From Parcubacteria group bacterium M6-OD1-3 (GTDB lineage: Bacteria > Patescibacteriota > Minisyncoccia > Moranbacterales > UBA9337), in the NCBI GenBank assembly GCA_003056165.1, contig LSNR01000009.1, forward strand, positions 1 through 53,001: a stretch of 53,001 nucleotides of DNA. Direction: 5' to 3'. The notes under the pieces were generated by a model. The model made no database searches, was not told where the DNA came from, and worked only from the letters and a program-made list of their open reading frames with translations. Shown here one piece after another: positions 7,244 through 14,977 of this stretch; position 1 is the stretch's first letter; every line of letters starts with the position of its first letter. Both the position numbers and the translations under genes were made by a program.

Positions 7244-7500
7244 ATGTAATTTTTTAATGAAATTGCCAATCTTTTTCGTAAATCCTTTTTACCGTCACTA
7301 CTTTTCAAAAATAATTCTCTTTTTATAGCTTCGGTTTTGTGCGTATATGCTTCATAGCATAATAATTCAAAAGGACGCCTGTGTTTAATTGATTTAGTTT
7401 TTCCTTGGGAGTGCTCTGATAATCGTCGCTTTAAATCACTTGTATATCCGATGTAAAACTTTTTATCCTTCTTACTGATTAAAATATAAACATAGAACAT
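7234..7500 (-). CDS. GIY-YIG nuclease-domain protein (YhbQ-like)
   Basis: Small single-domain protein of the GIY-YIG superfamily. 'MFYVYILISKKDKKFYIGYTSDLKRRLSEHS' contains the paired Y-V-Y / Y-I-G motif and the catalytic arginine region. 'AIKRELFLKSSDGKKDLRK' carries the conserved E. At 88 aa it is typical of the stand-alone URI/YhbQ type, whose biological function is not settled. It sits between two tRNA-Gln genes on the same strand. Its last codons and TAG stop are supplied by the 5' end of the downstream tRNA-Gln(UUG). Such small GIY-YIG genes are common next to tRNAs in candidate-phylum genomes, which may reflect mobility, but no homing intron is seen here. Confidence 0.88.
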   Translation of the reverse strand: MFYVYILISKKDKKFYIGYTSDLKRRLSEHSQGKTKSIKHRRPFELLCYEAYTHKTEAIKRELFLKSSDGKKDLRKRLAISLKNYIGP

Positions 7501-7527
7501 AACTTTTTAAAATAAATATCATTTTTG

Positions 7528-7598
7528 TTGGGTCGGAGGGATTCGGACCCCCGATGCTAGGACCAGAACCTAGTGCCTTACCGCTTGGCTACGACCCA
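7528..7598 (-). tRNA. tRNA-Gln (anticodon CUG)
   Basis: On the minus strand TGGGTCG pairs with CGACCCA. The anticodon arm CTAGG-TTCTGGT-CCTAG gives anticodon CTG, and the T-arm is GGGGGTCCGAATCCCTC. Discriminator A, no encoded CCA. It is transcribed ahead of the GIY-YIG gene and tRNA-Gln(UUG). Confidence 0.93.
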
Positions 7599-7660
7599 AA
7601 ACATTTTTTATTTGTTGGCTCATTGGGTTAAAACTTTCCACTCATTATTATTTTTCTTCA

Positions 7661-7767
7661 TTGAACTGACAGGATTCGTCCGGCATCCGCCGGACGCCCC
7701 GCGTATGCAGGGCGGACCCCCGATGCTAGGACCAGAACCTAGTGCCTTACCGCTTGGCTACGACCCA
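7661..7767 (-). pseudogene. Broken duplicate of tRNA-Gln(CUG) with T-arm insertion
   Basis: Bases 7714-7767 are identical over 54 nt to 7545-7598 of the intact tRNA-Gln(CUG), covering the 5' acceptor strand, D-arm, anticodon arm and start of the T-arm. The T-loop is then interrupted by a 36-bp GC-rich palindromic insert. Beyond it aggattcg resumes the tRNA, but the 3' acceptor strand is mutated (ttgaactgac in place of ttgggtcgga), so the stem cannot close. It is not expected to yield a working tRNA. Confidence 0.85.
7679..7714. repeat. Palindromic insert in the tRNA-Gln copy
   Basis: The insert consists of two adjacent hairpins: gtccggc-atcc-gccggac, and cgccc...gggcg around a gcgtatgc core. 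It is far GC-richer than the surrounding DNA and resembles a REP-type mobile palindrome. The first base of the first stem is shared with the target. Confidence 0.7.
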
Positions 7768-7804
7768 GATTTTCTAATGATATTTTATATTTATGAAATT
7801 GTTT

Positions 7805-9619
7805 TTAGCTTTCAACAACTTTTCCGCCCATTAAATTTAGAGCATCGCTTAATAATGAGTTTTGACTTGATTCTTTTTCGGTGGAAGCATTATCGGATGT
7901 TTCTTGTGAAGCGGTTTCTTCTGGTAAAATGGTTTTCAATTTTAAACCCACTTCCTCTGCTGTTACTGCTTTAATATTAAAACCTAACCCTGTGATTTTA
8001 TTAGAAATATCTTTAATTGTCAACCTATTTTCCGGTTTATTTATAAGCTCTTTGTGAAAAGCACGAAGAACAGCTATATCTACAGTTTGGGGAGATTTAC
8101 TTTGAATTGGTTTGGAATTTGTGAGCATCATTGAAAGAGAAAAATTTTCTTGTCCTATTTCTGTAATAATTTCTTTCCATTTTTCTTCAACTTTATAAAC
8201 ATTAATTGCCGGTTTAGTTTCTTTCTTCTCGTTTTTTTTGAGTATTTTTGCATCAGTAGCTAGAGATTTTTTTGGTACAGTATTTAGCTTTTTATTTTTG
8301 CGAGATGCTTCTTTTTCTGTTTTAATATTTTTTTTCGCAGGTTTAATTTCTTTGTTTTCTGAAACAGAATGACTATTTTTAGTTGGAACGGTTTCTTTTT
8401 TCGACAATTTTTTTTCGACATTTTTTTTATTGGGATTTTCAGACTGATTATTGGTAATATTATTGGTGTTGTTGGAAATACTATCAACACTATTTTTTTT
8501 ATCCATTAGAGTTGAAGTTAGTTTTACAATGACCGTTTCTAGTGGGAGTTGGGGGATAAAAGATGTTTTAATTTCCGGAATAGTTTTTAAAACTTCATCA
8601 ATACATAAAATAATAAAGTTGATGGAAACCAGTTGAGAAAATTTATTCAGGGTTTCTTGTTGTTCAACAGTTAACTCTGGGAACATTTTATTTTTAGTTT
8701 CGGAGCTTATGTTGGTAATCATAATTTTTCGCAAATATTCTAACCAATTTTTTACAAAAAATTCTAAATTAAAACCATCTTTATAAATTTTATTAATAAA
8801 CAGAAGTGCTTCACTCGGATTATTGTTAAAAATCAATTCAGTTAATTTTTCTACAAATTGATTTTCTGTGATACCAAATAGTGCTTTAACTTTTTTAGAG
8901 TTTATATTTTTACCTTCTAAAGAAATTACTTGTTCAAGTAATGATTCCGCATCTCGCATGCCTCCTTCGGCTATAGTAGCGATAATTTTCAGTGTGTCAT
9001 TATCTATTTTTATTTTTTCAGCAGAGACTATTTTTGATAATTTATTGACTATTTCATTTATACTAAATTTATTAAAATCAAATTTCTGACAACGAGAAAT
9101 TATTGTCTCTGGAACCTTGTGGATTTCTGTAGTGGCTAAGATAAAAATAATATGTTCCGGTGGTTCTTCTAAAATTTTAAGAAGAGCGTTGAAAGCTCCT
9201 TGTGAAAGCATATGAACTTCGTCGATAATATAGACTTTGAACTTTCCTTGAAGAGGAGGAAGTTGAGCGGTCTCTTTCAAATCTCTAATATTGTCCACAC
9301 CCGTATTGGAAGCGGCGTCAATTTCGATAATGTCAGTAAATTTATTTTTTTGAAATGATTGGCAATTTTTGCATTTTAAGCAGGGTTCAAAAAAATCTGT
9401 TTTTTTAGACGCTGACTTGTCAGCGGAAATGCAATTAACAGTTTTGGCAAATATTCTTGCCAAGGTTGTTTTGCCAGTTCCTCGCGGTCCAGTAAGGAGG
9501 TAAGCATGCCCGATGCGATTATTGGAGATAGAATTGGAAAGAGTTTTCACAATATGTTGTTGACCGACAATTTCGGAAAATTTTAGCGGACGATATTTGC
9601 GATATAAGGTTGAAGACAT
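7805..9619 (-). CDS. dnaX: DNA polymerase III subunit gamma/tau
   Basis: Clamp-loader ATPase. From the ATG at 9619, Walker A is GPRGTGKTT (residues 44-52), the zinc cysteines are C63, C80, C83 and C86, Walker B is 'VYIIDEVHML', and the SRC sensor motif is 'ETIISRCQKFDF'. The track begins two codons earlier at a TTG; the ATG giving 'MSSTLYRKYRPLKF' fits the family. Domain III follows, then a lysine-rich linker (about residues 385-460) and a tau-like C-terminal domain, 604 aa in all. Within the linker two A8 runs on the coding strand could allow ribosomal or transcriptional slippage to make a shorter gamma form. The neighbours on this strand are the tRNA-Gln genes. Confidence 0.95.
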   Translation of the reverse strand: MSSTLYRKYRPLKFSEIVGQQHIVKTLSNSISNNRIGHAYLLTGPRGTGKTTLARIFAKTVNCISADKSASKKTDFFEPCLKCKNCQSFQKNKFTDIIEIDAASNTGVDNIRDLKETAQLPPLQGKFKVYIIDEVHMLSQGAFNALLKILEEPPEHIIFILATTEIHKVPETIISRCQKFDFNKFSINEIVNKLSKIVSAEKIKIDNDTLKIIATIAEGGMRDAESLLEQVISLEGKNINSKKVKALFGITENQFVEKLTELIFNNNPSEALLFINKIYKDGFNLEFFVKNWLEYLRKIMITNISSETKNKMFPELTVEQQETLNKFSQLVSINFIILCIDEVLKTIPEIKTSFIPQLPLETVIVKLTSTLMDKKNSVDSISNNTNNITNNQSENPNKKNVEKKLSKKETVPTKNSHSVSENKEIKPAKKNIKTEKEASRKNKKLNTVPKKSLATDAKILKKNEKKETKPAINVYKVEEKWKEIITEIGQENFSLSMMLTNSKPIQSKSPQTVDIAVLRAFHKELINKPENRLTIKDISNKITGLGFNIKAVTAEEVGLKLKTILPEETASQETSDNASTEKESSQNSLLSDALNLMGGKVVES

Positions 9620-9740
9620 AATCAAATCAAAATTATTTTTTAGAATAAATTTATATAACAGTATTCTAACACATTTGATTAAAATATTAAAATTGATAAT
9701 AGATGATGATTCTTATTAGCGGATTATAGCAACTTTTTCA

Positions 9741-9768
9741 TTGACTTTTACAATAGACGGTATATAAT
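9741..9768 (+). promoter_or_regulatory. Sigma70-type promoter of pyk
   Basis: ttgact (9741-9746), a 16-bp spacer and a perfect tataat (9763-9768) place the start near 9776, giving a 5' leader of about 35 nt. Confidence 0.7.
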
Positions 9769-9810
9769 AATTATTTGTAGAGGGTAATAATTTTATAACT
9801 TTATTTTAAA

Positions 9811-11232
9811 ATGAATTTAAAAAAATTAAAGAAAACAAAGATTGTAGCGACCATTGGTCCTGCTACAGAAAGTAAAGCTCAACTGTTAAAGTTAATAAAA
9901 GCTGGTATGAATGTAGCTCGACTTAACTTTTCGCATGGTGATTTTGAGGAGCATGGAGCAAGAGTTGATAAAATTAGAGAAATTGAAAAAGAATATGGAT
10001 CCCAAACTGCAATTCTACAAGATCTTGGAGGAGTTAAGATAAGGATAGGTGATTTTGTAGATGGGCAAATTACTTTGAAACGAGGTCAAGAATTCATATT
10101 AACTACTAAAAAAATAAATGGAGATGAAAATAAGGTTTATATAAATTATAAAAAACTTCCTCAAGAAATTGAAGTAGGACAAGTTATTTTAATTGATGAT
10201 GGAACAAAGGAATTAAAGGCAATTAGAATAAGCGGGGATGAAATTGTAACGAAGGTTATAAATGGCGGAATGATTCGTTCTCGACGAGGAGTAAACATTC
10301 CCAACGCTCGCTTGAGTGTTAGTGCTTTAACAGCAAAAGATAAAAGCGATTTGAAATTTGGCATAGAAAGAGATGTTGATTTCGTGGCTATTTCTTTTGT
10401 TCGAAAAGCTGATGATATTATACAGTTAAAGAAAATATTAAATAAGAGTGAATCAAAGGCTCAAGTTGTTGCTAAAATTGAAACTCCAGAGGCTATTGAA
10501 AATATTGACGAAATAATTTCTGCTACTGATGTAATAATGATTGCCCGAGGTGATTTGGCGGTGGAAGTTCCAGCACAAGAAGTTCCTCATTTGCAGAAAA
10601 TGATGATTAAAAAGTGTCAAATAAAAGGTAAGCCGGTAATTGTAGCTACTCAGATGATGGAATCGATGATAAAAAATCCAGTACCAACAAGAGCTGAAGT
10701 GGCTGATGTAGCCAATGCCATTTTAGATGGAACAGATGCTGTTATGTTAAGTGCGGAAACAACAGTGGGTGATTTCCCTATTGAAGCTGTAGAAATGATG
10801 TCAAATATTGCTTTGAGAACGGAAGAAGAAATTAAATACAAAATTGTAAATGATAATGAAAAATATACAAAGGCAACAGTTAATGCTGTTTCAAGAAGTG
10901 TGATACAGACTGCCCTTGATGTAGAAGCTAAGTATATCGTAGCTTTGACAGAGTCTGGGTTTACTGCTCGAAAGATTTCTAGATATCGTCCGGCACAAAT
11001 GATTATCACTTTAACACCAGACAAAAAAGTTTTGAAACAGTTAAACTTGTCATATGGTTGTTATCCGGAAAGTATTGATGGTTTTAAAACCGTTACGGAA
11101 ACTGTAGCCGAAACTAAGAAGATTTTAGCTAAAGAAAAATTAGTTAAAAAAGGGGATAAGATTGTAATCGTAGCAGGTATTCCTTTTGGGAAAGCAGGAA
11201 CAACTAATTTAATGGTAGTAGAAGAAATTTAA
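9811..11232 (+). CDS. pyk: Pyruvate kinase
   Basis: Last step of glycolysis: phosphoenolpyruvate plus ADP to pyruvate plus ATP. 'KTKIVATIGPATES' and 'GMNVARLNFSHGDFEEH' open the TIM barrel, followed by the B domain (about residues 70-165). 'AKIETPEAIENIDEII' carries the catalytic lysine and metal-binding glutamate. 'IMIARGDLAVEVP' (about residue 245) and 'KPVIVATQMMESMIKNPVPTRAEV' are the PROSITE-type signatures. The C-terminal regulatory domain is present and ends 'GIPFGKAGTTNLMVVEEI', the usual end without the extra PEP-utiliser domain. The length of 473 aa is normal. It has its own promoter and a shared terminator. Confidence 0.98.
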   Translation: MNLKKLKKTKIVATIGPATESKAQLLKLIKAGMNVARLNFSHGDFEEHGARVDKIREIEKEYGSQTAILQDLGGVKIRIGDFVDGQITLKRGQEFILTTKKINGDENKVYINYKKLPQEIEVGQVILIDDGTKELKAIRISGDEIVTKVINGGMIRSRRGVNIPNARLSVSALTAKDKSDLKFGIERDVDFVAISFVRKADDIIQLKKILNKSESKAQVVAKIETPEAIENIDEIISATDVIMIARGDLAVEVPAQEVPHLQKMMIKKCQIKGKPVIVATQMMESMIKNPVPTRAEVADVANAILDGTDAVMLSAETTVGDFPIEAVEMMSNIALRTEEEIKYKIVNDNEKYTKATVNAVSRSVIQTALDVEAKYIVALTESGFTARKISRYRPAQMIITLTPDKKVLKQLNLSYGCYPESIDGFKTVTETVAETKKILAKEKLVKKGDKIVIVAGIPFGKAGTTNLMVVEEI

Positions 11233-11278
11233 TTTTAATAGTCTTAACTATCGAAGAGACATTCGAAAAAGATAAAAC

Positions 11279-11327
11279 AAAAACTACAGAGTTTCCTCCA
11301 ATGGCGGATAAAAACTCTGTAGTTTTT
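11279..11327. terminator. Bidirectional hairpin terminator, copy 1 of a repeated element
   Basis: Perfect 16-bp arms aaaaactacagagttt / aaactctgtagttttt flank a 17-base loop (cctccaatggcggataa). T-runs occur on both strands, so it can end both pyk and the minus-strand GtrA gene. A second copy with a similar loop lies at 25161-25206. Confidence 0.8.
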
Positions 11328-11349
11328 AAATTGAAGAATTTTTTTAAAA

Positions 11350-11799
11350 TTATTTTTTGAAAACCCAAAGTTTGTAGCCGATAAAGTTCCAAAATAATCC
11401 AATGGCTGTTCCTGTTAAAGCTCCTAGGTTTACCCACATTTGATCGGTAAGGATGGATAGATGTAAAATATCATTGATAGGCACTTTCAGATAAGTAATT
11501 GTTAATGTTGCTACTGAAACATTAATTAACATTCCAATAATGCTGACAAATAAAAATTGAGAAAACTTTTTCCCTTCATCTTCGTTTGATTTATCTTGAA
11601 ATGCCCAATATTTATTGAAAAAATAACTGAAAGTTACCGCTACTAAAAAAGATAGTCCCTTTTGAATGGCGTATCCAGAGCCCTCTTTGATTCCGGTCAT
11701 TAATGTTTCTGCATTGAGAATAACCAAATCTACACCCGTATTCATTACTCCGATTAACGCAAATTTTATAAATTGTTTTATTGTTTTTTTTATTTCCAT
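11350..11799 (-). CDS. GtrA-like flippase-family membrane protein
   Basis: Small integral membrane protein of the GtrA family, whose members help move polyprenyl-phosphate-linked sugars across the membrane for surface glycosylation. 'QFIKFALIGVMNTGVDLVI' opens the first of four predicted membrane segments. 'SFLVAVTFSYFFNKYWAF' and the terminal 'GLFWNFIGYKLWVFKK' are the conserved second and fourth segments. 149 aa is the usual size. It is followed by the bidirectional terminator at 11279 and preceded on the same strand by an unknown gene 20 bp away. It fits the window's other glycan genes (GT39, GT4, GT2, flippase) without being adjacent to them. Confidence 0.85.
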   Translation of the reverse strand: MEIKKTIKQFIKFALIGVMNTGVDLVILNAETLMTGIKEGSGYAIQKGLSFLVAVTFSYFFNKYWAFQDKSNEDEGKKFSQFLFVSIIGMLINVSVATLTITYLKVPINDILHLSILTDQMWVNLGALTGTAIGLFWNFIGYKLWVFKK

Positions 11800-11819
11800 T
11801 TTTTAAATATAGGTTAATG

Positions 11820-12572
11820 TTAATTAGTTGTTTTAACTTTTTCTTCTTGAATTTCTTTTTTAATTTCTTCTATATCTGACATCCAATCGTCCAATGAAGG
11901 TGTGTTCTCAACTTTCTCTTGTTTTTCTGCTTCACTATGTTCTTTTGAATATTTTTTATCATCTGTATGTTCATTTTTAATTTTTTTTAAATCAATAGCA
12001 TTCTCTTTATCGACAAGTCCGGTGCTAGGGCCTGCATCACTATCAATTTTTTGTAAAACATTTTCAACTGCCGCCCAAACACTTTGTTCACCTGCAGGAA
12101 TACTAATGACAACTTCATCTCCCGGTTCGATTTTGAAATAGGTAATGGAAGCTAAAAGTATTTTATAAGGATTTCCCTCAGCAATAACAAAATAATTTCC
12201 CGATTCATCTTGTCCGGCGATGCCGATTAAATTTTTTCTTTCAATCGGTCCAACTTGTTTATATAAAAAATGTCCATTATCAATAATGAGCTTTAGCATA
12301 TCGCCTTCCACTAGTTTTGATTTCGAAGCATAATTTGCCGGAACAGGGTATTGTTTGCCGTCATTTCCAATCATTATTTGTCCATCGAAAGTTCCGTAAA
12401 TCGCTCCCTCATCATCGTCATCTGACTTCCTTTTTCTGCCAACTCGCTTTTTCCCTTCCAATTGCAAAAGCATTGCCTTGGCGCTTTGAATGGTTTTTTC
12501 TGCCGATGTAATAGTTTGTCTTAAAGATTCTATTGAAATTTTATTTTTTTCGTCGCCTGTTTTGTGAGTCAT
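11820..12572 (-). CDS. Conserved hypothetical protein, central small beta domain
   Basis: I do not recognise a named family. The N-terminus (residues 1-45) is a predicted coiled coil ('SLRQTITSAEKTIQSAKAML') followed by a basic patch KKRVGRKRK and an acidic run DDDDEG. The centre (about 55-170) reads like a compact beta-rich domain: 'GTFDGQIMIGNDGKQYPVPANYASKSKLVEGDML', then 'PGDEVVISIPAGEQSVWAAVENVL'. The C-terminal 70 residues are charged and low in complexity. It lacks a signal peptide or membrane segment, so it should be cytoplasmic. It is probably co-transcribed with the GtrA gene. The layout suggests a nucleic-acid or regulatory role, but that is only a guess. Confidence 0.7.
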   Translation of the reverse strand: MTHKTGDEKNKISIESLRQTITSAEKTIQSAKAMLLQLEGKKRVGRKRKSDDDDEGAIYGTFDGQIMIGNDGKQYPVPANYASKSKLVEGDMLKLIIDNGHFLYKQVGPIERKNLIGIAGQDESGNYFVIAEGNPYKILLASITYFKIEPGDEVVISIPAGEQSVWAAVENVLQKIDSDAGPSTGLVDKENAIDLKKIKNEHTDDKKYSKEHSEAEKQEKVENTPSLDDWMSDIEEIKKEIQEEKVKTTN

Positions 12573-12677
12573 TTTATTTTTATTATATTTTTATATTTTT
12601 GTTAGATAGGTTTTCCGAAGAAAACTACTCAGTGAAATTATATAACATTATTAAAACATTGACAAGTTTTTATTTAT

Positions 12678-13697
12678 ATGCTATCCTTTACAGTTAAATA
12701 TAAAAAAGTGATTTATAAAAGGTATATGAATAATAGAAATTATATAGTGAAAAAAATTAACACATACTTTTTTTTGATGACACTGGCCCTGTCAATCAGT
12801 GTTTATTTATGGGCATTGGATAGTAGCGCTACATATACATCGAAAATAGATATAATGTTATCTCCAAAAAACATTAAAACCTCGGTTTACTTAGATAAAG
12901 CAAAAGAAAATCTAGTTTCTATTTTTAGGGAAAATATCAATATTAACGATAGTGTAACTGCAATTACAAATAAAAATAACAGTCTAATTAGACTTGAAGT
13001 TAACAATGAAAATAAGCAATTGGCATTGGATTTATCGCAAGAAAATTTGGAAAAATTTATAGGGTTTACTAGTAAATATTATGATATCAGAAACGATTTA
13101 GAAGTGGAAATCGTAAACCGTTCTATCGTAAAAAATAGGAGAAGTTTTCTCTATCTTGTTACAATCAGTGTTATAAGTGGATTGGTTCTATCATTTATGA
13201 TACAAATTTTTTTAGATGTCGCAGATAAGCTTATAGCAAAACCTAAGAAAAGGACAAGAAAAAAAGAACAAAACACAATTGGCAAGGTTCAAGTAAATTT
13301 GAAAAATATATTAAGTTTTAATAAGGAAAAAATAAGGCGATTATCGGAAGACAATTTGGATGAAGAAAAACTTCCAGAAGAAATTCAAGAAAAAGAAATA
13401 GTTGTTAATAATAAAGAAGCTAATAAAGGTACTGGTGAAGAAAATGAGAGTACAGATGAGAAAATGAACACTTTACTGAAGAATAGAGTGGTAACATTCA
13501 AAAGGTCTTCTTCTCCGGCAAATTTACCGACCGCTCTTTCTTCCGAGAATGATAATATTGAAAAAAATAATTCCAGCGGTTTTAAGATTGAAAAAACCGA
13601 AATAAAAAATGGTGAAGAAAGCGACATAAATTTATCGCAAGAACCGACAGAGGAAGATTTCAAAAAAAGATTAAATCAACTACTGGGCAATAAATAG
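12678..13697 (+). CDS. Wzz-like two-TM membrane protein (chain-length determinant type)
   Basis: Two hydrophobic segments, 'YFFLMTLALSISVYLWAL' (about residue 30-50) and 'FLYLVTISVISGLVLSFMIQIF' (about 155-178), enclose an extracytoplasmic stretch of about 105 residues. That stretch includes 'ITNKNNSLIRLEVNNENKQLAL', the kind of segment seen in Wzz/polysaccharide co-polymerase proteins. After the second segment comes a long charged cytoplasmic tail rich in K, E and N. The ATG at 12726 (MNNRNYIVKKIN) is an alternative start with an aaagg just before it; the track start at 12678 has no Shine-Dalgarno motif. The assignment to chain-length control is tentative. Confidence 0.6.
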   Translation: MLSFTVKYKKVIYKRYMNNRNYIVKKINTYFFLMTLALSISVYLWALDSSATYTSKIDIMLSPKNIKTSVYLDKAKENLVSIFRENININDSVTAITNKNNSLIRLEVNNENKQLALDLSQENLEKFIGFTSKYYDIRNDLEVEIVNRSIVKNRRSFLYLVTISVISGLVLSFMIQIFLDVADKLIAKPKKRTRKKEQNTIGKVQVNLKNILSFNKEKIRRLSEDNLDEEKLPEEIQEKEIVVNNKEANKGTGEENESTDEKMNTLLKNRVVTFKRSSSPANLPTALSSENDNIEKNNSSGFKIEKTEIKNGEESDINLSQEPTEEDFKKRLNQLLGNK

Positions 13698-13712
13698 TTT
13701 TGAAAATATTTT

Positions 13713-13738
13713 AAAACACCGAGATGTCGGTGTTTTTT
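13713..13738. terminator. Bidirectional terminator between the Wzz-like gene and prfA
   Basis: aaaacaccga-gatg-tcggtgtttt is a 10-bp stem with a 4-base loop and T-runs in both directions. The prfA stop codon on the other strand starts within its flank. Confidence 0.85.
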
Positions 13739-14813
13739 ATTTGCTTAATAATGCTTGTTTAATATTTTCTTCTTTTAGACTATCGATAATATTGTTCAAG
13801 TTTCCAGCTAAGATATTTTCCAAACCACTCCAAGATTTTTTTATTCTATGATCGGTGATACGGTCTTGAGGAAAATTATAAGTTCTGATTTTTTCACTTC
13901 GATCGCCGGTACCGATTTGACTTAGTCTGGCATCACCCAATTCTTTCATTTTTTTCTCTTCTTCCACTTGTGCTAAACGAGAACGCAAAACTTTCATAGC
14001 TTTGTCTTTGTTCTTGTGTTGAGATTTTTCATCTTGACAAGAAGCAACAACACCAGTGGGAATATGCGTAATACGAACAGCACTCATTGTAGTATTAACA
14101 CTTTGTCCGCCGGGACCGGAAGAGGCAAAAGTATCAACGCGCAAATCTTTAGGATTTATTTTAATATCAATTTCTTCTGCCTCGGGAAGAACTGCGACGG
14201 TGGCAGTGGAAGTGTGAATGCGTCCGGATTTTTCAGTTTCTGGAATTCTTTGAACACGATGAACGCCAGATTCATATTTCATTTGTCCAAAAACTGACTT
14301 CTCGCCAGAAGATTGAGAAATTTCAAAAATAACTTCCTTATAACCGCCGATGCCGGTGGCGTGAGAATTCAAAAGAGATAATCCCCAACCGTTATTTTCA
14401 GCATATTTTGAATACATTCTAAACAGGTCGCCAGCAAAAAGTGCTGACTCATCACCTCCGGCTCCGGCACGAATTTCCACTATAATATCTTTTGTGTCAT
14501 TGGGGTCTTTTGGCGTAAATTCTATCTCCAATTTTTTATCTAGAATTTCTTTTTCTTTAGAAAGTTCAATATTTTCTTCCATTGCCAGTTCCTTTAAATC
14601 CGAGTCACTATTAGAATTTATAATCTCGGCATTTTCTATCATTTCACTCTCAGTGCGTTCTAATTTGGTTATTGTTTCCATAATCTCTTCTAGTTCGGAC
14701 TGTCTTTTGCCCAAAGTTGCCAATTTTGAAGAATTGGAAAGAATTTCAGGAGAATTTAGATCTCCTTGAATTTGTTGGTATTCTTTTTTAATTTTTTCAA
14801 TTTGAGTTTTCAT
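13737..14813 (-). CDS. prfA: Peptide chain release factor 1
   Basis: Releases nascent peptides at UAA and UAG. The GGQ motif is at residues 235-237 in '[20 protein letters not shown]', followed by the family block '[15 protein letters not shown]'. The codon-recognition tripeptide is P191-E192-T193 in '[16 protein letters not shown]', the PxT signature of RF1 rather than the SPF of RF2. The N-terminal coiled-coil domain and '[19 protein letters not shown]' are present. 358 aa is normal. prmC, which methylates the GGQ glutamine and often follows prfA, is not adjacent. The gene ends at the shared terminator at 13713. Confidence 0.97.
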   Translation of the reverse strand: MKTQIEKIKKEYQQIQGDLNSPEILSNSSKLATLGKRQSELEEIMETITKLERTESEMIENAEIINSNSDSDLKELAMEENIELSKEKEILDKKLEIEFTPKDPNDTKDIIVEIRAGAGGDESALFAGDLFRMYSKYAENNGWGLSLLNSHATGIGGYKEVIFEISQSSGEKSVFGQMKYESGVHRVQRIPETEKSGRIHTSTATVAVLPEAEEIDIKINPKDLRVDTFASSGPGGQSVNTTMSAVRITHIPTGVVASCQDEKSQHKNKDKAMKVLRSRLAQVEEEKKMKELGDARLSQIGTGDRSEKIRTYNFPQDRITDHRIKKSWSGLENILAGNLNNIIDSLKEENIKQALLSK

Positions 14814-14977
14814 AATATCAATAGTTTATCCTTATTAAACAGTTAAGTCAATTTTTTCAGAGGTTAAAAACTTAATATTTATTTTTTAAAGTTGGAACAA
14901 TTTGAAATTAAATTTATTTGAAAAAAAGAAAGAAATAGAGTACTATCAGTATATTAAGCTATGTAAAAAATTTAGAT

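Noticed and set aside
7573-7974. 133-aa plus-strand ORF over the tRNA-Gln copies and dnaX 3' end
   Set aside because: It runs through two tRNA sequences and antisense to dnaX, with no protein-like signature.
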